Assembly: GCA_028565635.1 (NCBI GenBank)
Contig: JAOXYB010018196.1
Location: 1-11,979, forward strand
Length of the DNA stretch: 11,979 nucleotides
DNA from: Phoronis ovalis
Taxonomy: Eukaryota; Phoronida; Phoronidae
Direction of reading: 5' to 3'
Every line of letters begins with the position of its first letter. The stretch's first letter is position 1. Made by a program: the position numbers and the translations under genes. Below are positions 1 to 9,532 of the stretch, piece by piece. Under the pieces are notes generated by a model. The model saw only the letters and a program-made list of their open reading frames with translations, made no database searches and had not been told where the DNA came from.

Positions 1-454
1 AATCAATACCACAGTGTGACAGTTCTTTTGTATGGGATAGGAAATTGCCCCATTGACACAGAAGCTTTCCTGTAATTTCAAATATCGTGTGAAGTTATTG
101 ATTTTATTGATGATAGAAGTTAACTATACTGTCTATGACCGCTCAACTGTTTAAGTTTAAATACTAAATAATTTGAAAAAGAATTTGCTATGGAAATTTC
201 ATTGTTTTACATGATACTATTCAGCATGCAGTTCTGAAATAATGGGAAATAAAAGTAATTCATAATTTCATGCAAGTTAAGGACAATGAAATTTTATAGT
301 TTGTGAGCCCAGCACAGCTATTACTTAATGCTGGAAATATTATTAGAAAATTGTTGGAAAAATGATATCTTAAATACATTTATTATTGTTACTATTCTTT
401 ACTTTTATGTTGAAACTATTCTTCCTGACTGATTTCATTCAATAAATATTCAGA

Positions 455-720
455 AATTACGTATACACCCAGGAGGGTACTGCCCTACATTTTAGACTGG
501 TATGCTGCCCAACCTCAAATTTTCCCTCAAAAATATCATTTCTTGGGTTATCGCTCGAAAAATTTACCCATTTGTAGAGAGATTAATTTGGTTTTTACTC
601 CAAATATTGATTTGTCAGGATTTTTGTTGAAAGTGGGTCCATTTCTAAAAGTTCTTTTGTAAAAAATGAGCCCATTTTTGGTGAAAAATGACGAATTTGC
701 ACATCCCACATTCATCAGTT
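455..720. repeat. possible old interspersed repeat
   Basis: The composition differs from its surroundings: short C-rich words (GGTACTGCCC at 476-485, GGTATGCTGCCC at 499-510, ATTTACCCATTTG, GAGCCCATTTTTGGTG) alternate with A- and T-runs. The first two words form an imperfect direct repeat about 25 bp apart. The segment ACATTTTAGACTGG (487-500) resembles ACATTTAGACCAGG on the minus strand near 11905-11915, which suggests two diverged copies of one family in opposite orientation. There is no coding capacity, no clear ends and no target-site duplication. A chance resemblance cannot be excluded by eye. Confidence 0.3.
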
Positions 721-993
721 ATAGAAGTCTTGGATATCAGTATATATCGTATATATACCATCCACTGTGGTATTGTTTAAATGTTTGTAATAATATACTA
801 GATAAATGTGTAGTGCAGTTTTGGCAATAAGCATTAGAAAACAATATTACTTCCGCTCATGCAATACTTGTTTGTATTTGTAATCACAAAATTTTGATAG
901 CAAGACACATGCACTTGTAACTTATGAATGTATAATTATTAAGATGTATGTAAAGATGTATATGTGATAATAATAATGAGGTTTAAAAGTTTG

Positions 994-1005
994 CCACTAG
1001 GTGGC
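994..1005 (+). promoter_or_regulatory. CTCF-like core motif
   Basis: CCACTAGGTGGC matches the core of the animal CTCF consensus (CCASYAGRKGGC) at every position, and the bases after it (TCT) match in part. A second, similar word is at 9757-9768 in the same orientation. The word is nearly palindromic, so a chance origin or a repeat-borne copy is possible. Confidence 0.3.
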
Positions 1006-2103
1006 TCTGATGCCTGTTTTTTTTTTGGATAGATTTTGGGGTGAGAATGTGCCACTGGAAGTTAATTTTTTAGAACAACTCTTTATCAAAAATGTGGAAA
1101 TTTGGATCCCAGAAATTCGAGAACATTTTAAAATTTCAATGTTTTTAATACTCAACAACTCAAAAATTATTCCCAAGATATACCATAGGGCCATAAAAGG
1201 TGCTCCAATATTCATAAAAAAATATAGCTCGGGCCAGCAGGACATACCAGTCAACTCCATACATTAAGAGACCCCTCTTGGCTCCAGTGAATTTTTTGAA
1301 AAGTACACTATTGTATGAGGATTTGTTGGTGCTACATATGAATACAGTACCAGCAGATTAATACTCATATTTTTTTCCATTTTTTAGAAGCATGGCACTT
1401 TAATTTGCTTATTTTGTAATGTCAACATGTACTTTCTAGTTAAAGCAATAAAATTCCTGAGATTATTACAAATTTTTTAAAAATCAAAATTTGAATTCAG
1501 GCCTATTTTCCTTTGGAATAGTGCGATTCATTAGTAGGTTTGGTACTGAAATCAATATAGAGTAGACTGTACAAATGAGAATGTGCCAGGTCACATGATA
1601 AAGAGATAACATATATAATAGTTTGAGGAATATTTCTTTATTTTATATTTCTACGGACATTATAACATTTTTGAATGCAGTTGAATGGTGAATCTAATGG
1701 TGTACTTAAGCTGTTTCCTACCAAAAGACCAGGCAATTTTCTATTTGTTAGATGAGAACAAAGTTTAAATATTGAAGTAAATCAAAAATCTCAGGTGGTA
1801 TCAGTCACTGAAAACCCCAACAACCTGTAGGTCACTAACATAAAATGTACATTATTTTAAACTCATGTATGTAAGGCATGCCAAATAACTGCATTTATAT
1901 GCTCCACGTTTTGCATGCTCCAGTGCGACAAATATAGCAACCGTAGAATCAGGCCATGTCAAAAGTTAGAATAAATAAATGTAGGAATAAGATTTTATAT
2001 ATTAAGATTTTGTTTAGAATTAAATTTACATGACTACAAATGAAATCACTTCTTGGTAGTATGTGGTCTTAACATTTTCTTATTTACTTCTAATTTCTTC
2101 CAG

Positions 2104-2199
2104 GAGGAACAAGAGAAGCAACAACAAGAATTTGCTGATAAACAGAAACATGATCAGCAGACCAGTAGCTGGATCAGATCATTGACAGGAAGAAGATAG
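2104..2199 (+). CDS. terminal coding exon, Gln/Glu/Lys-rich C-terminal tail (unidentified protein)
   Basis: A pyrimidine-rich tract (about 2078-2100) ends in CAG at 2101-2103. From 2104 the frame GAG-GAA-CAA... stays open for 31 codons to a TAG stop at 2197-2199. The peptide begins EEQEKQQQEF, continues with DKQKHDQQTSS and ends WIRSLTGRR: a highly charged, Gln-rich segment typical of a coiled-coil or disordered tail with a basic end. No ATG precedes it in frame, and an in-frame TGA lies at 2041-2043, so the exon must be joined by splicing to exons outside the window. The other two frames stop earlier and give less plausible peptides. AATAAA follows about 70 bp after the stop. I do not recognise the family. 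The boundaries are well supported, but low-complexity Gln/Glu content can arise by chance in A-rich DNA. Confidence 0.55.
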   Translation, partial: EEQEKQQQEFADKQKHDQQTSSWIRSLTGRR

Positions 2200-2268
2200 C
2201 TAGTTTATAAACAAACACTAAATTTTATATAATGATTTGATTCAAGAAAGATTTTGTGTAACAAACAT

Positions 2269-2274
2269 AATAAA
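2269..2274 (+). terminator. polyadenylation signal of the 2104-2199 gene
   Basis: A canonical AATAAA lies about 70 bp after the stop codon at 2197-2199, giving a short 3' UTR. Further AATAAA hexamers at 2903-2908 and 3170-3187 could serve longer forms. Confidence 0.45.
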
Positions 2275-2299
2275 GTTAAATGTTCAGTACTTTAAAAAG

Positions 2300-3190
2300 C
2301 AAACTTTGTCAAGAGAATCATGGATGTGAAAACAGATTACACCTCTCTTTATACCTGTAGCACGTACATGTTTCTTTCCTGATGCTGCAGTAATGAATTT
2401 GGGGGCACAATCATGAAAATTGGATATATGATTAGAAACAGTGTTTTGCTACTGGTATAAAGGCAGGCCTGTAGCTGATGTTTTGGCTTACTAAAAATCT
2501 GCTGATGGACCATGTGCCATGGTTTTCAAATATGTATAGGGACATCAAGTAAAGGTGTCCAGATAGAATTATACCAAAACAACGAATGTAGTATAATGTT
2601 TCATTTTTACCTGAAAAACAGTGAGATGACACCTTTTTAATGTTTTAGTACATTACAGGTGTACTTTTTTTGACTACACATACAAGGTTATTTATGTGTA
2701 GGTACTGTCTATGGATTAACCAGTGGTGCAAAAAACGAGGATTGTTTAGAGGTTCTCACATCTAGTCCTACCTAACATTGATAGTATCTTAGAGGTTCTC
2801 ACATCTGGTCCTACCTAACATTGGTAGCATCCTTGAACACTATTCTTGTTTGAAAATGTTTACATGTGACTCCTATGGAGTATCTTTTAGATAAAAAAGG
2901 GTAATAAATGGAAATGTTTCTTACTAACCAACCCTGGTACACGATTACTTATTATGTATTATTATAAGGCATAGACAGTTAAAGTTCTCCACAAAATACT
3001 TCCCAGTGATGTATCTGTGTTAGCCCAAAACCTATACATGTATTCATTAATGTATTCAAATAGTACTCATTAATTTTAAGACATGGTTTGTGTAGGAAAA
3101 TGTTTAATAACCGGGCCCTGAACATGTACATTTCTGTCACAGGAGATGTGTGCTTGGGAGAAATTTCCTAATAAATAATAAAATAAAAAA
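2300..3190 (+). other. 3' UTR extension or intergenic DNA, ending in an AATAAA cluster
   Basis: There is no convincing exon here. It holds the 43-bp tandem duplication at 2746-2831, a single AATAAA at 2903-2908, and three close AATAAA hexamers at 3170-3175, 3177-3182 and 3182-3187. The last cluster could mark a distal polyadenylation site if the upstream gene has a long 3' UTR. In such A-rich DNA these hexamers also arise by chance. Confidence 0.3.
2746..2831. repeat. 43-bp tandem duplication, two copies
   Basis: Copy 1 (2746-2788) and copy 2 (2789-2831) begin TTAGAGGTTCTCACATCT and lie head to tail with no spacer. They differ at three positions, all transitions (A/G, A/G, T/C), so the duplication is fairly recent. 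Neither copy encodes an obvious peptide or forms a strong hairpin. Confidence 0.9.
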
Positions 3191-5699
3191 TATTCCTAAA
3201 AGATAGCCAGAGACTTGACAGCTATTCATGTGTAAGATTTATATGGGAGTTATCTGATTAAAAATGTATTAGAGATGCTGTTTGAATTTTTGTGGCAAAT
3301 TTACTCCTCCTTAATTTTTAACATAAAGGTGGCTGAATACTTTGTAAACATTCGTCAACACACTTGATTAAAAATGAAGATGCTTCATTTGTTACAGAAA
3401 AACATGCTTAGTGATGCTGTAGTCCGATTTGTCAATAATATATGAATTAATTTTAAATTTTCCTGATTTGACATTTACAATAACATCATTTTGCGTCTGT
3501 TGTTGGATTTTCCCACGCTGCCTGATTAGATGTCTTGAAGGTATTCTCCCTGTTGCTAGACAGATATAAATGCCACAAATTTACTTGAATCTCATTTTAT
3601 AGGAACTGATTATTGCAGACATATTAATTGGCATAAATGTATTGTCTGTAATTTCTATTGCCTAGGAAAAGAAATTTGTACTTGTAGTAAGATTTCTTGT
3701 ACAAGATTTTATTTGCATGGATATGCAACCCCGTGATATCGCTATTTGTTATGTTGTAAACAACAAAATCAAGGACATAGTACCACGATACCATAGGGAC
3801 GCGCTTCATTGCAAATGGTAGTAATAATTCCCAAGTTCAAACTCCCAATCATCATTTCCCGAAAGATTCTTGCACCATTTTGTTTTACAAGAATGAGACG
3901 GACATTCCATGAAATTCAAGGATTGTGGCATTATATTTGTTTAATTATTATTTGATTTTAAGAACAAGAAATAGTTATTTTTTGGTTACTAATTGGAGAC
4001 TTTTTGACATTGTGCAAAGGGATATATGCTCTTATTTAGTTTTGCAGATTTTATGATTCTTAATTAGACTAGAATTTAACACATTTAAAGTTATGCATCT
4101 TCAAGGTATTGTTTGGTATTAGGGACGGATATTTCTGAAAAAAAAATAAAGTCAACTTGAACATTTCTTATTTTGAGATATGGAAAAAATAAGTTACCAC
4201 ATTAGAGATGAATTTTTATGTGATGACATAATTTGATGGTTCAAGTTAACAGTTAATTAAACTGATACCCTGTCAACTGTATCTTTTTCAGTTTTAGAAT
4301 TCATCAAAAGGTTTTGACACTTAGTTTTCATTAAAAATAAAAGTTGGGGTGCTTTACATTAGGTTATACTAAGTAGCTGTTAAACACACATTTTGCAATA
4401 TTAGTTTGACCACTCTAATAGTATGCCAAAAAGAAATCCCATTTTTGTCATTTGTGTATGTGCTTGATAGCAAAAATGGCTAATTACCTTTATCATTAAG
4501 AACAATTTCCTAATAATTCAATTAGTTTAATTTTTTACAAAATTTTTTTGTTTGATCTCTTGTCCAGTTTCCTTTCTATTAGTATGATCATTCAAGCCAT
4601 CAAAAATTGTTAGTTCCAATTTTTAAATCAGAAAAAATTGAAGTTTTTTACCCAAAAAATAGAATGGATAGATCGTAGTAATAACTACTTGAATTTTAAA
4701 TTTTTGTTACAAAATTTCAGGCAGTATAAGAAAATTAATATAAATTAGTTGATGATAACAAAAAAATATTTAAACTACTGCTTATAGCACACTGTTTGAT
4801 AAATTATAATGTTTAATTCTAAATCTAATGTAAATGAAATTGATTAGAATGTTAATGATATTAGCATACTTTTATTTGCATTACAATTATTTTTTTCCAA
4901 AGAAACATGTTTTTAAATCAAATTCAACATGTTACAAGATTGCAGTTAATTTTGCTTTATCATTTTGAAATTTCAGGTAGCATAATTATGAATCTAAATT
5001 ATAGTGAAATCATAGCGCTAACAGAGCTTGAATATGAGCTTCCGTTATTTTCAAAAAATCAATAATTTGAGATTAAATTCCTGTATTAGTTTTCCCAGGT
5101 TTTATAGTAAAAGTATTTTCCCACGAGAATACAGGCGATCATTGAAAGGATTGTGCTCGATAGTGTTACAACTCTTACTTACGCTTACCTGGATTTTTAT
5201 ACTGAGCTACTACAGAAAAAGGTGTATGCTGACGTATGACACTTAATTAGAAGGTTGGTTCAATTTTTTGTTTGAGGAAAATATTTTTAGCACTTAATTA
5301 TTGCTCAGATTATGCTTATGTTGAATAAACAGAAGAATTTGTTTAGTTATCATAAAGCTGATGGTATCAATTTGCTAAGCTAGTAGTGGTGTCAACTCTG
5401 TGGGTATAGTTGCAGTTTATAGTTTCGAGTGGAATTTTTCTCATTTAATCTTGTTATATAGCTTATAATCTTAAATGATCCGTAGTTTACAAAAAACGTT
5501 GAATTCCAGGAAATAGTGAGGATTATTATAACTGCCTGTTCTAAACTGTCTAAAGTGTCATGCCAGTTAATGTGACATGCAAGATCACTGCACGACTTCC
5601 TAAAACTGAAACAGCCACTCAAATAACGTGTGGAATTAATTTAGATAGCTAAAGTCTACGAAATGCTTAACTTTTTTCATGTTTTGCAACTTGCTTTGA
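3191..5699. other. gene-poor AT-rich DNA
   Basis: No exon, RNA gene or mobile element could be supported here. Short A- and T-runs dominate, especially at 4500-4960. The chance open frames at 3624-3809 (minus) and 5028-5246 (plus) have no splice or codon support. The only structured spot is the palindrome cluster at 3695-3765. It may be intergenic or an intron of the gene that ends at 8806. Confidence 0.4.
3695..3765. repeat. cluster of three short palindromes
   Basis: Within 71 bp lie a perfect 12-bp palindrome TCTTGTACAAGA (3695-3706), the inverted pair TTGCAT/ATGCAA with a 4-bp spacer (3713-3718 and 3723-3728), and TGTTGT/ACAACA with a 2-bp spacer (3752-3757 and 3760-3765). The second includes the octamer word ATTTGCAT (3711-3718), known as a POU-domain site. 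The third includes TGTAAACA, a forkhead-type word. Function is inferred from word matches only. Confidence 0.4.
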
Positions 5700-5772
5700 A
5701 TGTTGAATCTTGGTATTGTTATGCGTATATTATACATGTATGTACATTACAAGATCTGTGAAATATCTGTAG

Positions 5773-5960
5773 AAGAGACTAAGACAAGCTGCAGGGTGGG
5801 TGTTGAGCACGACTACGAAGCAAGAGTTCTTTATGCTCAGCATGGGAATATATTGGATACACCCATGTCCTGGCATCCATACTACACTTGCATTAGATCT
5901 ACCTGGCAATATATGGTTAATTTGGTTCCGTAACAATAATGTTAGAGATTGTACGAATTA
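5773..5960. other. GC-richer island with open frames on both strands
   Basis: Positions 5761-5880 are about 45% GC, clearly above the surroundings. Two plus-strand frames are open: one from an ATG at 5700 to TAA at 5931-5933 (77 codons, containing VEHDYEARVLYAQHG), and a second to TAG near 5960. On the minus strand 5936-5730 is also open. In the first frame, roughly 16 of the last 55 codons start with G, mildly coding-like. No good acceptor/donor pair or polyadenylation signal fixes an exon. It could be a decayed exon, a retrocopy fragment or simply stop-poor sequence. Confidence 0.2.
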
Positions 5961-7516
5961 GCCATGGAAGTTGCCACCTAGCAAATATTTCTTGAAACTT
6001 TTCCACTCTTAGGTATTCTATGACTGTCACTATCATTCTAGTAGGACTGATTGACTCAGACTAGTAATAGTACTGAAGAATGTCCGGTTATTCCCATATC
6101 GTCCCCGGGATACGGTCCTCCTGTATTACATTATTATTACAACTAATAATGGTGGTTTAACAACCATAAGTAATTGATATATCTTACATAATTAGCTTTC
6201 CTATAAATTATAAAACGATGGGAACAAAAAAAATAAGAATGTCACAAAGTTCGCAGTTATCGATTCAAGGTGTGTACCTTATATAAATCTGGGCTTTGTT
6301 TGGACTAGTAATTACACATAGGTACAAAAGTGATATTTACTTAAAACTCAATATTGCTTTGCCATTTTAATTAGAGTAGAATAAGCAATTATTCAGAAGA
6401 TTAATTTCCATTGCGGACTGATTAAATATACCATCTTAATAATGTTAAACACTAATCGTCCTTGTAAAGCTAAAATTACAAATGATAAAATTGCTTATTT
6501 CATAGTAATATGATATCGCAATTTGCAAAAAAAAAAAATTATTTTTCACCTCATTTGTTTGATTGCTTTTTGCTGTCTTTTGTAATAATTTGTTCAACAT
6601 TTGAGCATATAAGCAACAGACCACACAAGTTTTTCCTTATTTTTTCATCAGTAGCTGTTTCCCCGTTTCTTGTATTTATTGTAATTTTGGATACCGCATA
6701 CCCATTTTCTTAAAAGTTTGATCACAACAGTCTCCAAAAATAAACAAATTTTCTTACGGAACTCCTAGGACCAAAGATAAAAGTCATGTAACCAGATGGA
6801 TGTACAAGTTTTATAGACAAACATTTTACATGACAATGATTTTCTTAGAGGAAAAATCAGAATTGTTCTTAAAAATGCATTTTTTAAGCAAGTGAATGTC
6901 ATAATACAGGTGGTATTTTCCTTTGTGAAATAAAATTTGACTCAGAGTGGATTTAAACTTTCCGTGAAAATCTAATTGGGCTGACATTATCTTCTAAAGA
7001 ATGAAAAATTTAAAGAATTTCCAGGGAATTGAAAAATGTTATGAAAATTAAACATAGAACTACCCAGGAGAGCAATTAAATTGATATAAATTCATGTAAT
7101 TGCAAAGCCAATAATAATTTTTTTCATTCTCAAGCCAATATAAGTGAATCATAATAAACCTCAAATCAAATAAAGAATAAAGCAGTGTACGCAGTAGTAA
7201 AAATATACAACAAAGCTGATCAATCTTTCAAGGTATTATGGAACAAAAGACAATAAAAATTTACTTTATGAATATTTGTTTTTAATCTGTTTTTTAATGT
7301 ATTTGTCGATAATCTCAGTTATGCAGAGTGTGGGAATTGCAGTCTATTTGGAGTACAATGAAGCCTAGAACTATTGCAGAGTGCAAGAACAATAGGTGAT
7401 AATAATGTATAACTTTTTCGTATTTTTTTTTATTGTATTATTCATGATCTCCAATGATACAGATGATAATATTTGAATAATGAAGCATGATGATGACGAG
7501 CATTGGTTTTTCAGTC
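5961..7516. other. gene-poor AT-rich DNA
   Basis: Apart from a short GC-rich patch at about 6080-6122 (CCCCGGGATACGG) and a run of twelve A at 6527-6538, nothing structured is evident. A weak 69-nt exon-like block at 7327-7395 (CAG before it, GTGATA after it) does not match the phase of the next exon candidate and is not called. Confidence 0.35.
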
Positions 7517-7553
7517 CTAGGATATATAAAACTTAGAGCTTTGTATATCCTAG
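7517..7553. repeat. inverted repeat with 10-bp arms
   Basis: CTAGGATATA (7517-7526) and TATATCCTAG (7544-7553) are perfect reverse complements separated by 17 bases, able to form a small hairpin. It is too short for a typical animal microRNA precursor, and no conserved partner is visible. Confidence 0.6.
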
Positions 7554-7927
7554 TTCAGTGGAAAGAAAATAATACATTACTTATTTTCTTTTGTCAACGC
7601 ATTAAATGTGTTTATCATGCGTATGATGCTGTTAATGTAGGATTGTTGTGGATTAAAAAACACTGCTCTATATGAATACAGTCCATTGGCCTAGTATTAT
7701 AGTATTTACTACAAACAAAAGCAATATATTATCTATGCTTAGTTTCTATCTGTTTAAATTAAATTGTGGATACCTGGAAGCATCTAGGGATGTGCATTAT
7801 ACACTTAAAAAGTCATTTGGATTTCAATAATTTAAAGGCATTAAAAATGTTTTTATCATGTCAACAAACTGTAGAGAAAAATATTCTATTTTATGTGTCC
7901 GCTTTGGTTCATCTTCAATTACATTAG
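7554..7927 (+). other. non-coding DNA before the plus-strand exon candidate
   Basis: Nothing specific is visible until the pyrimidine-rich acceptor tract at about 7902-7927 (TTTGGTTCATCTTCAATTAC then ATTAG). It is presumably intron of the gene ending at 8806. Confidence 0.3.
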
Positions 7928-8012
7928 GCAACTGCATCTACAAACAGTGCCATAGGTGTAAAGGAAGGTTGTGTTGACGAGGGTATTAAATATGTTACTG
8001 TTAATCAAAAAG
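7928..8012 (+). CDS. internal coding exon candidate of an unidentified plus-strand gene
   Basis: A strong pyrimidine-rich tract ends in TAG at 7925-7927. That TAG is also the in-frame stop, so coding can only begin at the splice junction. From GCA at 7928 the frame reads 28 codons, starting ATASTNSAIGVKEG and ending KYVTVNQK. Coding signature is strong: 13 of 28 codons begin with G but only 2 end with G, against about 17% G in the region. The exon ends AAG|GTAACA, leaving one base (G) of a split codon. The candidate exon at 8646 supplies GT, completing a Gly codon. Without splicing, the frame runs on to TAA at 8135-8137 (69 residues in all), an alternative terminal exon, but the coding signature weakens past 8012. 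Upstream exons were not found. The protein is not recognised. Confidence 0.4.
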
Positions 8013-8645
8013 GTAACAAGTACTGTCAAAGTACTATGTTAGCCATGAGAGTGGGAGTTAATCTTTCATGTGCGAAATCTGCTTGTGGTAGAATTAAAAT
8101 TTATAAAAATTATATTCAAGCACTTTTGATAAGATAATCTGGTATATAGTAGGATTAACTTTAATGTAGTAGATAGTCCCACACCTGTGATAATCATGTC
8201 TAGACATTAATTTAGAATTTAAATACTTTCATTCACAAAATAATTCAGATAATAATTATTGTAGGTGTACTGAGATTTCCTATAAACATATAGCATGTCT
8301 CTTATTGGCTGATTTACAACACCTTATATACTTATCACAACAATTACTAATTTTATTGATCTCCACACCTGGCCCTGATGAGTTGCCTTAAACCTGAGCA
8401 ATTAATTTAACCTATTCCCACTATAAGAGTTCTGAGCCATGTTGTTTTTGCCCATTCATTTGCACAGAACAATGATGTTGTCTGACAGAATGGGTTTTGT
8501 TAACTCACCACGCCCTGAAATGTGTTTATTTCACTGTCTTTAGTATTGTATTGTACACCCTCGATATCAGAAATCTTTTTTTAATTTTTCCAATGAATGT
8601 TTTATAACTTGTTAAAGTAGGTTCCAGTGTTTGTTTTATTACCAG
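8013..8645 (+). other. intron between the two plus-strand exon candidates (633 bp)
   Basis: It starts GTAACA and ends TTTATTACCAG, a good acceptor. It contains the read-through extension to 8137. An exon-like block after CAG near 8467 is open in one frame to a TAG, but no matching donor or phase makes it a likely exon. Confidence 0.35.
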
Positions 8646-8806
8646 GTAACGAGAACGTACATACTATTACTGTATGTGGGTTGTACTACATTGGTTCAAT
8701 AAAAGTTCAATGCATCAGTGACAGTACACCGACACTTGGCATCACTGTCATGCATGACAAAATTCAGATTAAAAATATGGGTGTACAATATTTTTTAAAA
8801 TACTAA
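8646..8806 (+). CDS. terminal coding exon candidate of the same plus-strand gene
   Basis: The acceptor TTTATTACCAG ends at 8645. After two bases (GT), which complete the Gly codon split by the 7928-8012 exon, the frame reads 52 codons to TAA at 8804-8806. The peptide starts NENVHTITVCGLYYIGS, has SDSTPTLGITVMHD in the middle and ends GVQYFLKY. Composition is balanced (Val, Ile, Thr, Gly, Asp, two Cys), unlike the Phe/Lys/Asn-rich chance frames nearby, and suggests a folded, beta-rich domain (inference). Joined with the first exon, the visible C-terminal part is 81 residues. The AATAAA at 8698-8703 lies inside the coding part and is presumably not used; one at 9050-9055 is better placed. I do not recognise the family. 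The phase match is the main support, and it has a one-in-three chance of being accidental. Confidence 0.4.
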
Positions 8807-9498
8807 CAGCTGTGTAGTACAAACATACACATTTTTCTATTTTTGCATTTGTAAATCAATAATTTATTCATCAAATTCTCAGTTGTACATTATATTATTT
8901 ATTGCACAGTTTATTATTTTCATATATAGCTGCAAAGTAGATATATAATTCTTAACTACAAACTGTTTTAAGGGTGTATCCCATTTTTTACATACATCAC
9001 ATTATAACAGGGTATTTACAATGTTACAGATTATCTAAGATAACTAGATAATAAATGCAAATTTAAAATTTAAACAGCTGGAATAACGAAAGAATGTGCA
9101 ATGCAGAGATACCAAATGTATTGTTACAATTTATGAAGATTATATGATACAAAATGTTAGGTATAATTTCCCCATTTTCTGCAGTTCTTTAGCAAGCTGG
9201 CTGATATACTGGATCCATTGCTCATGGACAGAAAGAAAAAACTCTTAGTGGTTACTTTTCTTTGTCAAACTGCTTTGACATTTTAATATTTTAGCATTAT
9301 GGTAAATTTAAAGTACTTTTTTAAAGTGCCGTACAGCAGCAGTAGACAGCATCTTTTGACTGAACAACAAATAATCCCTTTGGAAGAATACATTTCAGTC
9401 CATCAGTTTCAGATCATACTAAAGTAAATACATATACAAGTATATGCCATACACTCCTGGACTGCTTTAAGGATACCTGCTGTTCTGGGATTAGACAG
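8807..9498. other. 3' UTR and intergenic space between convergent genes
   Basis: It holds the likely 3' UTR of the plus-strand gene up to about 9075 and then the gap before the minus-strand gene's polyadenylation signal. No exon or repeat could be supported. Short AT palindromes such as AAATTTAAAATTT near 9060 are present. Confidence 0.35.
9050..9055 (+). terminator. polyadenylation signal, plus-strand gene
   Basis: This is the first AATAAA after the stop at 8804-8806, 244 bp downstream. No strong GT-rich downstream element is obvious. Confidence 0.3.
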
Positions 9499-9504
9499 TT
9501 TATT
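9499..9504 (-). terminator. polyadenylation signal, minus-strand gene
   Basis: TTTATT on the plus strand is AATAAA on the minus strand, about 29 bp after the stop codon at 9535-9533. The minus-strand sequence 30-60 bp further on is GT-rich (GGAGTGTATGG), as expected for a cleavage-site downstream element. A very short 3' UTR is implied. Confidence 0.45.
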
Positions 9505-9532
9505 TTCAGCTTATATGTGTTTGTTGTCTAAC

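Larger units (their letters stand above)
1..2103 (+). other. probable last intron of the upstream plus-strand gene
   Basis: This stretch precedes the terminal exon at 2104 and ends in a pyrimidine-rich tract followed by CAG at 2101-2103, so it is best read as intron of the same gene. It holds no convincing exon. It contains a faint interspersed repeat (about 455-720), a CTCF-like word at 994-1005, a run of ten T at 1017-1026 and an interval (997-1267) open for about 88 codons on both strands. A weak alternative terminal-exon candidate lies at 1681-1755. The left end of the intron is outside the window. Confidence 0.45.

Noticed and set aside
3624-3809. Minus-strand ATG-started frame of 61 codons
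   Set aside because: There is no splice, polyadenylation or codon support, the composition is Tyr/Lys/Ile-rich, and it overlaps the palindrome cluster.
5028-5246. Plus-strand ATG-started frame of 72 codons
   Set aside because: Length is expected by chance in six frames, and the peptide is Ser/Phe/Leu/Arg-rich without motifs or splice context.
6052-6058. TGACTCA, a perfect AP-1 word
   Set aside because: A single 7-bp match is expected by chance in a window of this size.
6510-6713. Plus-strand hydrophobic frame of 67 codons after an A12 run
   Set aside because: T-rich DNA yields Phe/Ile/Leu-rich pseudo-membrane peptides, and nothing else supports a gene.
7327-7395. 69-nt plus-strand block between CAG and GTGATA, open in one frame
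   Set aside because: It ends in phase 2, whereas the next exon candidate starts in phase 0, and the donor is weak.
8698-8703. AATAAA hexamer
   Set aside because: It lies inside the coding part of the terminal exon candidate and upstream of its stop.
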